Positions 25,043-32,876 of a stretch of 64,000 nt of DNA are shown in pieces (within the stretch, counting starts at the first letter, position 1; each line of letters starts with the position of its first letter). The DNA comes from Marivirga lumbricoides. GTDB lineage: Bacteria > Bacteroidota > Bacteroidia > Cytophagales > Cyclobacteriaceae. The stretch lies in the NCBI RefSeq assembly GCF_014636295.1, contig NZ_BMEC01000008.1:186001-250000 (forward strand), given 5' to 3'. The position numbers and the translations under genes are program-made. Under the pieces are notes generated by a model. It did no database searches and had not been told where the DNA came from. It worked only from the letters and a program-made list of their open reading frames with translations.

Positions 25043-25936
25043 ATGAACTCAGCCATTTCAATACTTAAACATTTAAGAATCCCTTTCTCTTTTCTGCTGA
25101 TGCCGGTTTTTCTCTTTGCATTGGCAATTAGTGGTAACCTTTCAGAAACCAGAATAATTCTGGTATTTATTATTCTACATGTTTTAATTTACCCCGCAAG
25201 TAATGCCTATAATAGCTATTTTGATAAAGATAAGGGCAGCATTGGGCTGCTAAGAAAACCTCCCCCAGTTTCTATCGGATTATATTATACCAGTATTATT
25301 TTCGATTTCTTAGGAATAGCATTAGCATGGATAATCAGCATGGAGTTTGCAGTGCTGGTCTTTATTTACGGGCTGGCCTCAAAGGCTTACAGCCATCCTG
25401 GTATCAGATTAAAAAAGCGCCCATGGGCAGGTTGGTTTGTTGCAGGATTTTTTCAGGGCCTTTTTACCTTTTTTATGACTTATGTAGGAATAAATGATTT
25501 TTCCCTTGAAATCTCTTTGTCGTGGAAAGTGATTTTTCCTGGTCTTTTAACTTCCCTCTTTTTGTGGGGCTCCTACCCAATGACGCAGGTTTACCAGCAT
25601 GAGGAAGACTCAGAAAGAGGGGACAAAACCTTATCTATTGTGTTAGGAATTAAAGGAACCTTTATTTTTACACTAATAGTTTTTCTTTTGGCTACCCTCA
25701 GTTTCGAATATTATTTCATCACTTATCATAGCAAGGAAATTGCAGTGGCTTTCTTGCTATTTATGTTGCCCACCGTATTATTTTTCATGATCTGGTTTTT
25801 CCGGGTAAACAGAAACGAGGAAAAGGCTAATTTTTCCTGGACCATGGGTCTCAATTTTCTTTCAGCCATCTGTCTCAATGCATTTTTTATTTATTTCTTT
25901 TTAAAGAGCTCTCATCTGTTGCAGCTTAATATGTAA
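25043..25936 (+). CDS. UbiA family prenyltransferase
   Basis: 297 residues, eight or nine membrane helices. The two Asp-rich motifs are 'NAYNSYFDKDKGSIG' (about residues 53-67, first Mg-diphosphate site) and 'YQHEEDSERGDKTLS' (about 183-197, second site). Family members transfer prenyl chains to aromatic acceptors in quinone, haem O, archaeal-lipid or meroterpenoid synthesis. It lacks the features I would expect of UbiA, MenA or CtaB with dedicated neighbours. Divergent placement from the type III PKS and methyltransferase genes suggests prenylation of their product, or a carotenoid/menaquinone-related role. Confidence 0.88.
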   Translation: MNSAISILKHLRIPFSFLLMPVFLFALAISGNLSETRIILVFIILHVLIYPASNAYNSYFDKDKGSIGLLRKPPPVSIGLYYTSIIFDFLGIALAWIISMEFAVLVFIYGLASKAYSHPGIRLKKRPWAGWFVAGFFQGLFTFFMTYVGINDFSLEISLSWKVIFPGLLTSLFLWGSYPMTQVYQHEEDSERGDKTLSIVLGIKGTFIFTLIVFLLATLSFEYYFITYHSKEIAVAFLLFMLPTVLFFMIWFFRVNRNEEKANFSWTMGLNFLSAICLNAFFIYFFLKSSHLLQLNM

Positions 25937-26018
25937 GCATTTTTCTGTTGATATAAACCTAAATCAGCAACTTATGTGCTGTAATCCGTTATTATAGACA
26001 GAACCAAACTTTTTGATT

Positions 26019-26696
26019 ATGAACATTTTAGTAATAGGAGCCAACGGACAGATTGGTTCAAAAATAGTAAATAAAATACATAGTAATTCTCCTCATGATG
26101 CAATAGCTATGGTGCGCAAAGAATCTCAGAAAGAACAGTTTGAGAAAAAAGGAATCAAAACTGTTCTTGCGGATTTGGAAGAAGATTTTAGTCATGCATT
26201 TGAGGGAAATAATGCAGTAGTGTTTGCAGCAGGTAGTGGCGGAGATACAGGAGCGGATAAAACTGAAGCTGTTGATAAAGAGGGGGCACAGAAAGCTATA
26301 GACTTTGCAGTAAGACACAAGTATATACGATTTATGATGATCAGTGCATTTGGAGCCGATTTCAATCCGAATGAGTGGCCAGAAGAAATGCACCATTATT
26401 ATAGTGCAAAATCTGCAGCAGATGATTACCTGCAGCAAACTAATTTAAACTATACTATAATAAAGCCAGGTATGCTCACTAATGATTCACCTAAAAATAA
26501 GGTGGATTACGGAGAAAGAACAGATGAGAGATCGGGATCTATTCCTCGTGCTGATGTGGCAGAAGTACTGGTAAAAAGTATTGATGCTGAAAATACTTAT
26601 GGAAAATCTCTGGAGCTACTTTCCGGTAATTATTCTATAGAAGAAGCAATAGAACAAATAGGAGAACCGATTTCAGAAAACAACTTTATTAGATAA
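26019..26696 (+). CDS. SDR/NmrA-like NAD(P)-binding oxidoreductase
   Basis: 225 residues from the ATG at 26019; an in-frame TTG two codons earlier is less likely. The N-terminus MNILVIGANGQIGSKIV is the extended-type Rossmann nucleotide loop. 'AVVFAAGSGGDTGADKTEAVD', 'RFMMISAFGAD' and 'HHYYSAKSAADDYLQQTNLNYTIIKPGML' give the atypical SDR pattern seen in YwnB/BVR-B-like proteins. Substrate unknown. It follows the UbiA gene by 82 bp and could belong to the same biosynthetic locus. A strong terminator follows. Confidence 0.88.
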   Translation: MNILVIGANGQIGSKIVNKIHSNSPHDAIAMVRKESQKEQFEKKGIKTVLADLEEDFSHAFEGNNAVVFAAGSGGDTGADKTEAVDKEGAQKAIDFAVRHKYIRFMMISAFGADFNPNEWPEEMHHYYSAKSAADDYLQQTNLNYTIIKPGMLTNDSPKNKVDYGERTDERSGSIPRADVAEVLVKSIDAENTYGKSLELLSGNYSIEEAIEQIGEPISENNFIR

Positions 26697-26702
26697 TTCA
26701 TG

Positions 26703-26726
26703 AAAGCCCGAAAGGGCTTTTCTTTT
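26703..26726 (+). terminator. Rho-independent terminator
   Basis: Perfect 7-bp stem AAAGCCC / GGGCTTT with GAAA loop, followed by TCTTTTCCCC. It lies 7 bp after the SDR stop codon and ends the UbiA-SDR transcript. Confidence 0.85.
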
Positions 26727-26792
26727 CCCCCATATACTGCCTAACTAATCATTATTTGATTGGATTTTCTAACTTTGAGGAAAAATTCCTCA

Positions 26793-27923
26793 ATGTTAAA
26801 AAAAGCAATAAGAGTTTTATTATTTACAGTTGTGCTTTTGGGTATAATATACCTTCTATTGCCTAATTATGCACAAAATGCTTTTCTTCACCTAACAGCT
26901 AATATTGATGACTACGAAATTTTTGAAAACAGAACAGTAGTAGCCAGCAACCCCAAGCCATGGAAAATAGCCCCTGATTATAATAAATACGAGCTTGGAA
27001 GTGCCTATCAGCAAATTTTAGATAAATATTCTACCACTGCTTTTTTAGTAATTCAAGATACAGCCATTCTGTTTGAAAAATATTATGAAGGATATTCAGA
27101 AAACGAAATTTCAAATTCTTTCTCAGCCGCTAAAAGCATAATTAGTCTTTTAATAGGAATTGCCATAGATGAAGGTAAAATCCAAAGTGTCTTTCTGCCT
27201 GTAGCTGATTTCATTCCTTCTTTTGAAAAAGGAGAGAAAGAGGCAGTTACTATAAGAGATTTGCTAATGATGAGTTCAGGTATTGAATGGAACGAAGCCT
27301 ATATGAATCCATTTTCTGTCACCACTCAGGCCTACTATGGAGGAGATTTAAAAGAAATAGTAAATAACCTTCGGATGGAAGGCATTCCGGGAGAAAAGTT
27401 TGAATATAAAAGCATAAATACACAGGTTTTAGCTGAAGTATTAGAAGTTGCCACCGGTCAATCTGTTAGTGATTATGCCAGTAATAGGTTGTGGCGCAAG
27501 ATTGAAGCAGAAAATGATGCACTTTGGAGTCTGGATCATGCAGGTGGTATGGAGAAAGCTTTTTGTTGCTTTAATAGTACAGCACGTGACTTTGCCAGAA
27601 TTGGCCAGCTAATCTTAAATAATGGGAGGTGGAACGGAAAAGAAGTTGTTCCTGTAGATTATGTTGAGGTAGCTACAGCACCAGCCAAGTATACAGGCAC
27701 AGAAGAAGAATTAACACATTATGGTTATCAATGGTGGATTCTGAATTGGCAGGGAAAAGAAATTCCTTATGCGAGAGGCATCTTAGGTCAGTATATATTT
27801 GTATTAAGAGATAAAAATGCAGTTGTAGTTCGTCTTGGAAAAGGAAGGGATACCATCTACGAAGGGCAACACCCAAAGGATGTTTATAACTATGTGGAAG
27901 CAGCTTACGCTTTATTAAAATGA
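26793..27923 (+). CDS. Serine hydrolase (beta-lactamase/penicillin-binding-like, class C fold)
   Basis: 376 residues from the ATG at 26793; the TTG 33 bases upstream would add unneeded residues before the membrane anchor. A hydrophobic segment (MLKKAIRVLLFTVVLLGIIYLLL) anchors or exports the protein. The catalytic SxxK motif is 'SFSAAKSIIS' (Ser-Ala-Ala-Lys); 'EYKSINTQVLAEVLE' carries the YxS-type second motif and 'HYGYQWWI' the C-terminal substrate region. Family members include esterases, D-aminopeptidases and beta-lactamase-like enzymes; the substrate is not predictable. The stop overlaps the ATG of the next small gene (ATGA). Confidence 0.87.
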   Translation: MLKKAIRVLLFTVVLLGIIYLLLPNYAQNAFLHLTANIDDYEIFENRTVVASNPKPWKIAPDYNKYELGSAYQQILDKYSTTAFLVIQDTAILFEKYYEGYSENEISNSFSAAKSIISLLIGIAIDEGKIQSVFLPVADFIPSFEKGEKEAVTIRDLLMMSSGIEWNEAYMNPFSVTTQAYYGGDLKEIVNNLRMEGIPGEKFEYKSINTQVLAEVLEVATGQSVSDYASNRLWRKIEAENDALWSLDHAGGMEKAFCCFNSTARDFARIGQLILNNGRWNGKEVVPVDYVEVATAPAKYTGTEEELTHYGYQWWILNWQGKEIPYARGILGQYIFVLRDKNAVVVRLGKGRDTIYEGQHPKDVYNYVEAAYALLK

Positions 27924-28111
27924 AAAACATTAAATTTTTACGTACAATCTACTGGATTTTGTGGGTAGCAGTGCTTATAGTTTTCTATTATAGTTTACGC
28001 TATGCCGGAGATCAAGCGATGGAGTTCACTGTTTTGGCCCTTATATTTTGGGCCCTTGCATTTGGCCTTAACAGATACATCAAAAAGCTGGAAGCAAATG
28101 GTGAGGAATAG
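27920..28111 (+). CDS. Small membrane protein
   Basis: 63 residues. Two hydrophobic helices (about residues 8-26 and 35-52) are separated by a short polar loop ('YAGDQAMEF'), with a positively charged C-terminus (NRYIKKLEANGEE). No family recognised. Its ATG overlaps the serine hydrolase stop, arguing that it is a real translated gene. It could be an accessory membrane subunit of that hydrolase. Confidence 0.62.
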   Translation: MKNIKFLRTIYWILWVAVLIVFYYSLRYAGDQAMEFTVLALIFWALAFGLNRYIKKLEANGEE

Positions 28112-28271
28112 TGATATTACCTATTTAAACAATTAGTTTGCCTAAAGCCCTAAATTATATCCTCAAAAAATAACTGATCATCGAATAATTCATTCTTAAA
28201 GAAGGATTAAATATTACTATTCTTAAATTTTTTTTAAATTACCATTTAATTTACTCTAATTCAATGCATTT

Positions 28272-31200
28272 GTGAAAAAGCTGATACTCAAAATCTTAAA
28301 TGCTGAAGAGCTTGAATCTAAAAGAGTATTTTTACTCTTGCTAATGGGCTTCTTCATGGGCTTTTTTGTTTCAGGGCTTTCCGTTGGTGCAGAATCACTT
28401 TTTCTAAACAATTTTAATGAAGAAAATGACCTTCCTTTAGCCATTTTGGTATCAGGTTTGTTTGGCCTGGTGGCTACAGCTATTTACAATTATTTTCAAT
28501 CAAAAGTATCATTTCAAAAGTTAGCTTCAGGCACTTTACTCATCATCTTTTTATTACTGGCAGCTGTTGAAATAGCTTTTAGTTTTCTACCTGACGTAAC
28601 ACCACTTTATTTTTTAACTTTCACTTTTGTTCTACCTTTTACTTACCTGATCCTTTTGATTTTTTGGGGGGCATTTAGTCGTTTGTTTGATCTTCGACAA
28701 TCTAAAAGGATTATTGGAGGCATTGATACAGGACAACTGTTGGCTTCCATTATAGCCTTATTGGTAGTGATACCCTACATCCTGAACTCCAACTCTTTTA
28801 ATGAAAGAGACTTACTCACTTTAAGTTTAGTTAGCATTGGAGGCATGTTTCTCGCTTTCACATGGTTGATGAAGAGTGCTCAAAAACATTTAAGAAGGGC
28901 TACCGGAAATCGGTTTGTTCCTTATAAGAATGTGTTTGCAGATAGGTATATGAAACTCATGATAGCTTTTGTAATCATTTCCATGATAGCTGTCAATTTT
29001 ATTGACTATTCATTCTTTAGTGTCACAAGTGCCCAGTTTAATAAAAATAACCTGGCTCTGTTCCTTACTTACTTTAATGGAGCAGTAATTGTTTTCAGTT
29101 TTCTATTTCAGACTTTTGCTACAGATAAAATCATTGCTCTATACGGGCTAAGAGTTTCTTTATTGATTAATCCTGCATTAATTATTATGATTACAGCAGT
29201 TGCCTGCTTTGTAGGAGTTGCTTTTGGCTACACACCCGATAATCCTACTTTTATTTTCTTTTTTGTAATAATAGCTGTAAGTAAACTTTTTGTGAAATCT
29301 CTTAAAGATGCATTGGATGAACCGGCCTTCAAACTTTACTTCCTTCCTTTAGAAGAAGAAAGCAGGTTTGATGTGCAGACAAAAATTCAAGGCGTAATTA
29401 ATGCTTTCGCTGGTCTTATCGCAGGTACAATAATCTTAATTTTAAATACGATAGAAATTTTTAATCTATTAACTATTTCTGTCGCTGTTTTACCTGTTTT
29501 ACTTGTTTGGTATTTTATAACCAAGAAAATGCACAAGGGCTATAAAAGGACATTAGAGCATACGCTGGAAAACAATAAAAGGAAATCAATCAGTAAATTT
29601 TCTAATGAGTATTCTATCAGTAGGCTCTTGCTAAAGGAAGTGCAGGGCGATGATGAAAACAAAAAGCTTTATGGCTTAAAGCTAATGGAAAAGCTGGAGC
29701 CAATACATTTTGAAGAGTATAAAAATAACTTTGCAGGTAAAGCATCACCTGCTTTACAATCTTATTTACAAGCCTCTCCGGTCAGCTCAAGTGCTTTCTC
29801 TGGTGGGATCTCAAAAAAACTGGCTGAAAAAGCATTCAATGAAGGGCGCTCAAGAGATGTTATTGCGCTTACTTTTGAAGAACTTTCATCTTTATCAAGA
29901 TCGCTTGATCCTGAGAAGAGGGTTCAGGCGGCAAAACTTTTTGTTCAGTATGCTGATGTTAAAAACCTTTATTTATTGCTGGAGCTGCTGAAAGATGCCA
30001 ATTTATTGGTACGGATGGAGGCTATTCATTCTGCAAGACAATTAAAAAGACATGAAACATGGAATATCCTGATAGATATGTTGGACTCCATACAGTTTGC
30101 CCATGCTGCTTCAGCTGCCTTAATAGCTAGTGGAGAACCTGTTTTGCAAAACCTTGAAGCAGCATTCCATAAGTCAGGGCAATCTGACAAAATAATGATT
30201 TCAGTAATCCGGATAATGGCTAAAATTGGAGGTAAAGAAGCAGAACGGTTACTTCTAAAGAAGATAGATTTTCCTGATAAGCGAATTGTTTATGAGGTAT
30301 TGTCCGGCTTTGCTTATACTGATTTTAAAGCAGTGGGTAATCAGGCTCAAATAATCCTTCAGCTTATTGATGAAGAAATTGGAAAGGCATCCTGGAATTT
30401 GGCAGCCTTAACTGAATTACCTCGGGAAGAAAAATATAAATCACTCCGGAAGGCATTTAAGGAAGAGCTTGATAAAAATTATGAGCAAATCTTTATGATG
30501 CTTTCACTGGTGTATGACACGCAATCTGTTTCTCTGGTGAAAGAAAATATACTTTCAGAAACAGCTGATGGCATAGCGTACGGACTGGAATTGCTTGATA
30601 TGTTCTTAACTGCTGATCTTAAACCTAAGCTTTTTCCCCTTGCAGATGATATTAGCCTGTCAGAAAAATTAAGCCTGCTGGAAAACTATTATCCACGGAA
30701 GCATTATGAGCCATCCGAGCTACTTAATAATATATTAAATCGGGATTACAACCAGCTATCCCGCTGGGTAAAAGCATGTGCACTTTATACGTTAGCTTTT
30801 CAGGAAGATTATAAAACTAAATATTCAGTAGTGAGTCACTTCTTCAATAAGGACAAACTGCTTCAGGAAGTGGCCGCCTGGCTTGTTTACCATAGAAATC
30901 CTGGCAAATTTGAGCAAATTGCTCAGCGGATTAGTCATGAAGAAAAAATAGACTTGATAGAAACGGTTGCAAACAACCGTTTGGAAGATGGCTTAAACGA
31001 TGGTTATTTTCTACTTGTTGAAATTGTGTTATTCTTGAAAGAGCTAGAAGTGTTTAAGCAAATAAATGGAGCAGCTCTTTGTGATCTGGCAGATCATACA
31101 AAGGTTATCCGATTAAAGGAAGGAGATACTATCAACCTCTCCCTTCCCCAAAACAATGCTATTTATGTAGTTGCTGAAGGAGAGTTGGAAATTCAGGAGG

Positions 31201-31415
31201 AAAACGGCACTACTGTAAGCCTTAGTAAAGGAAGCATTTACGGGGAACTTTTCATCCCTGAAAAAAGATTAATCTCTGGCAAAATGTTGTCCTTTACTGA
31301 TGCTGTGGTTTTTCAGCTAAACATCAATAACTTTTATACTCTTATGTCTCAGAGTAGGGAGTTTACCAATCAATTATTTACGGCCATTACCAATTCCGAA
31401 CCAGTAGCGGTATGA
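28272..31415 (+). CDS. Transporter-like (MFS/ATP-ADP antiporter-like) protein fused to HEAT repeats and a cyclic-nucleotide-binding domain
   Basis: 1047 residues. The start is GTG at 28272. About 12 membrane helices span residues 15-420 and resemble NTP/NDP antiporter-like MFS proteins ('RRATGNRFVPYKNVFADRYMKLMIAFVIISM', 'VSKLFVKSLKDALDEPAFKLYFLPLEEESRFDVQTKIQGV'). A cytoplasmic HEAT-like helical repeat region follows (about 490-910, 'LVRMEAIHSARQLKRHETWNILIDML'). Residues about 930-1040 form a CAP-type cNMP-binding fold ('VIRLKEGDTINLSLPQNNAIYVVAEGELEIQEENG', 'GSIYGELFI'). A transported substrate is unknown and the membrane part may act as a sensor. First gene of the 28-47 kb array; its TGA overlaps the next ATG. 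Confidence 0.82.
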   Translation: MKKLILKILNAEELESKRVFLLLLMGFFMGFFVSGLSVGAESLFLNNFNEENDLPLAILVSGLFGLVATAIYNYFQSKVSFQKLASGTLLIIFLLLAAVEIAFSFLPDVTPLYFLTFTFVLPFTYLILLIFWGAFSRLFDLRQSKRIIGGIDTGQLLASIIALLVVIPYILNSNSFNERDLLTLSLVSIGGMFLAFTWLMKSAQKHLRRATGNRFVPYKNVFADRYMKLMIAFVIISMIAVNFIDYSFFSVTSAQFNKNNLALFLTYFNGAVIVFSFLFQTFATDKIIALYGLRVSLLINPALIIMITAVACFVGVAFGYTPDNPTFIFFFVIIAVSKLFVKSLKDALDEPAFKLYFLPLEEESRFDVQTKIQGVINAFAGLIAGTIILILNTIEIFNLLTISVAVLPVLLVWYFITKKMHKGYKRTLEHTLENNKRKSISKFSNEYSISRLLLKEVQGDDENKKLYGLKLMEKLEPIHFEEYKNNFAGKASPALQSYLQASPVSSSAFSGGISKKLAEKAFNEGRSRDVIALTFEELSSLSRSLDPEKRVQAAKLFVQYADVKNLYLLLELLKDANLLVRMEAIHSARQLKRHETWNILIDMLDSIQFAHAASAALIASGEPVLQNLEAAFHKSGQSDKIMISVIRIMAKIGGKEAERLLLKKIDFPDKRIVYEVLSGFAYTDFKAVGNQAQIILQLIDEEIGKASWNLAALTELPREEKYKSLRKAFKEELDKNYEQIFMMLSLVYDTQSVSLVKENILSETADGIAYGLELLDMFLTADLKPKLFPLADDISLSEKLSLLENYYPRKHYEPSELLNNILNRDYNQLSRWVKACALYTLAFQEDYKTKYSVVSHFFNKDKLLQEVAAWLVYHRNPGKFEQIAQRISHEEKIDLIETVANNRLEDGLNDGYFLLVEIVLFLKELEVFKQINGAALCDLADHTKVIRLKEGDTINLSLPQNNAIYVVAEGELEIQEENGTTVSLSKGSIYGELFIPEKRLISGKMLSFTDAVVFQLNINNFYTLMSQSREFTNQLFTAITNSEPVAV

Positions 31416-32869
31416 AAAAGAAATTAGTAATAAATATATATTTTGCTGAAAATGATAACGTGGCCATTTTGAAAAATAATGGCTGGGTAAGCTATTTCAG
31501 AAAATTTTTAATGATGACTTTAAGGCAAACATCAGATGTAGCCTTTCAAACAGAGCTGGTTTCTGATCAGGAAAAAGAGCCTATCGCTGCAGGAGATATC
31601 AACATAGCTATATTGTCTCAAAACTTTATTACCTCCGGGATCTGTCTCGATAGAATTGAACAGCTTTTTAATTCTGAGAATAGTAGCAACTCAACACATA
31701 GAATATTTACGGTATTTAAAACACCTTTAGAGTACACTCAGGTACCTGAAAAGCTAAAACCATTAACAAAGTATGCCTTATATGGTAAAAATGATGGAGC
31801 AGAGCATAATTTTATTGATTTTTTTAGCATAGAGGCCCAAAAGAATTACTGGATGAAAATGGTGGATTTATGCTTTGATATCTATGAAACAATGTTGTCC
31901 ATACATTCAGTTGAAGAAGACAGATTGCCTGAAGTGTACAAAAGAAAGGCAGTTTATTTATCTGAAACAGGGCAGGATTTAGCCGGAGCCAGAAATATTA
32001 TTAAAAGGGAACTTACTCGCCACGGATATGAAGTATATCCTAAAAGTAACTTACCGCACGATTATCAGAACTTAAAGAACAGAATAGCGACAGACCTAAG
32101 TAATTGTCAGTTTTCATTACATATGGTGGGTAGCTCTTATGGCTATATTCCGGATGGCATAGATATTTCTGTTCCCGATTTACAAAATGAAATGGCGGCT
32201 GAAAGAGCACGCGAAAAGCCGATAGAAATAAACCGATTGATCTGGATTTCTCCTTCCTTAAGTTTTGCCAGTGAAAAACAGAAAACGTTTATCCATCACT
32301 TGAAAAGAGACGAGATGGCTTCTTCCGGAGCAGAAATTCTACAAACATCCTTGGAAGATTTTAAAAACACACTTTGGGAAGAATTACTTGATGAAGGCCT
32401 GAATAAAAAATTAAGGCAGGCTAAGTCTTTAGAGCATGAAAGTAAACCAACCATCTACTTTGTTTACGATCTTATAGATGATGAAAAGGTAAAACCCATT
32501 ATTGCTTCGCTGGCCGGTTTTAATATCAAAATTATTACTCCATCACATAAAGGTGATTTAATGGAGAGGAGAAATCACCATATAGATGCTTTAAAGCAGA
32601 TGGATGCTGCGATAGTTTTTCAGGGTCTGGTAAATGAGCAGTGGGTACATATGAAACTACTTGATTTGCTTAAAGCACCAGGCTTTGGCAGGTATAAACC
32701 AGTTTTAGGAAAACTTTTTCTAACCACCAACCCTAACGCAATTGACGAAGGTTACCAAACACGCTATGAAGTGACGTTAGATAATTCTCAAACTTTTCAA
32801 AAGCTTGAGCAATTTATAAAGCAAATAAAAGATGCTTACGCAAAAGCACAATCCTTAATTGAGCAATAA
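31412..32869 (+). CDS. Protein with three TIR-like segments
   Basis: 485 residues, cytoplasmic. Three segments show flavodoxin-like TIR/DUF4062 patterns. Residues about 1-130: 'LVINIYFAENDN…GWVSYFRKFLMMTL…DINIAILSQNFITSGICLDRI'. Residues about 180-300: 'KAVYLSETGQDLAGARNIIKRELTRHGYEVYP…CQFSLHMVGSSYGYIPDG…DLQNEMAAER'. Residues about 345-460: 'PTIYFVYDLIDDEKVKPIIASLAGFNIKIITP…MDAAIVFQG'. In segment 1 the usual catalytic Glu position of NAD-cleaving TIRs (CxxE) reads CLDR; in segment 2 a Glu (NEMAAE) is available. TIR domains either scaffold signalling or cleave NAD+. The gene is wedged between the cNMP-binding protein and the STAND NTPase, which it likely partners. Confidence 0.68.
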   Translation: MKKKLVINIYFAENDNVAILKNNGWVSYFRKFLMMTLRQTSDVAFQTELVSDQEKEPIAAGDINIAILSQNFITSGICLDRIEQLFNSENSSNSTHRIFTVFKTPLEYTQVPEKLKPLTKYALYGKNDGAEHNFIDFFSIEAQKNYWMKMVDLCFDIYETMLSIHSVEEDRLPEVYKRKAVYLSETGQDLAGARNIIKRELTRHGYEVYPKSNLPHDYQNLKNRIATDLSNCQFSLHMVGSSYGYIPDGIDISVPDLQNEMAAERAREKPIEINRLIWISPSLSFASEKQKTFIHHLKRDEMASSGAEILQTSLEDFKNTLWEELLDEGLNKKLRQAKSLEHESKPTIYFVYDLIDDEKVKPIIASLAGFNIKIITPSHKGDLMERRNHHIDALKQMDAAIVFQGLVNEQWVHMKLLDLLKAPGFGRYKPVLGKLFLTTNPNAIDEGYQTRYEVTLDNSQTFQKLEQFIKQIKDAYAKAQSLIEQ

Positions 32870-32876
32870 TATTTCT

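Noticed and set aside
26058-26438. 126-codon minus-strand ORF
   Set aside because: Antisense to the SDR gene with its clear nucleotide-binding motif; Cys/Phe-rich composition typical of shadow frames.
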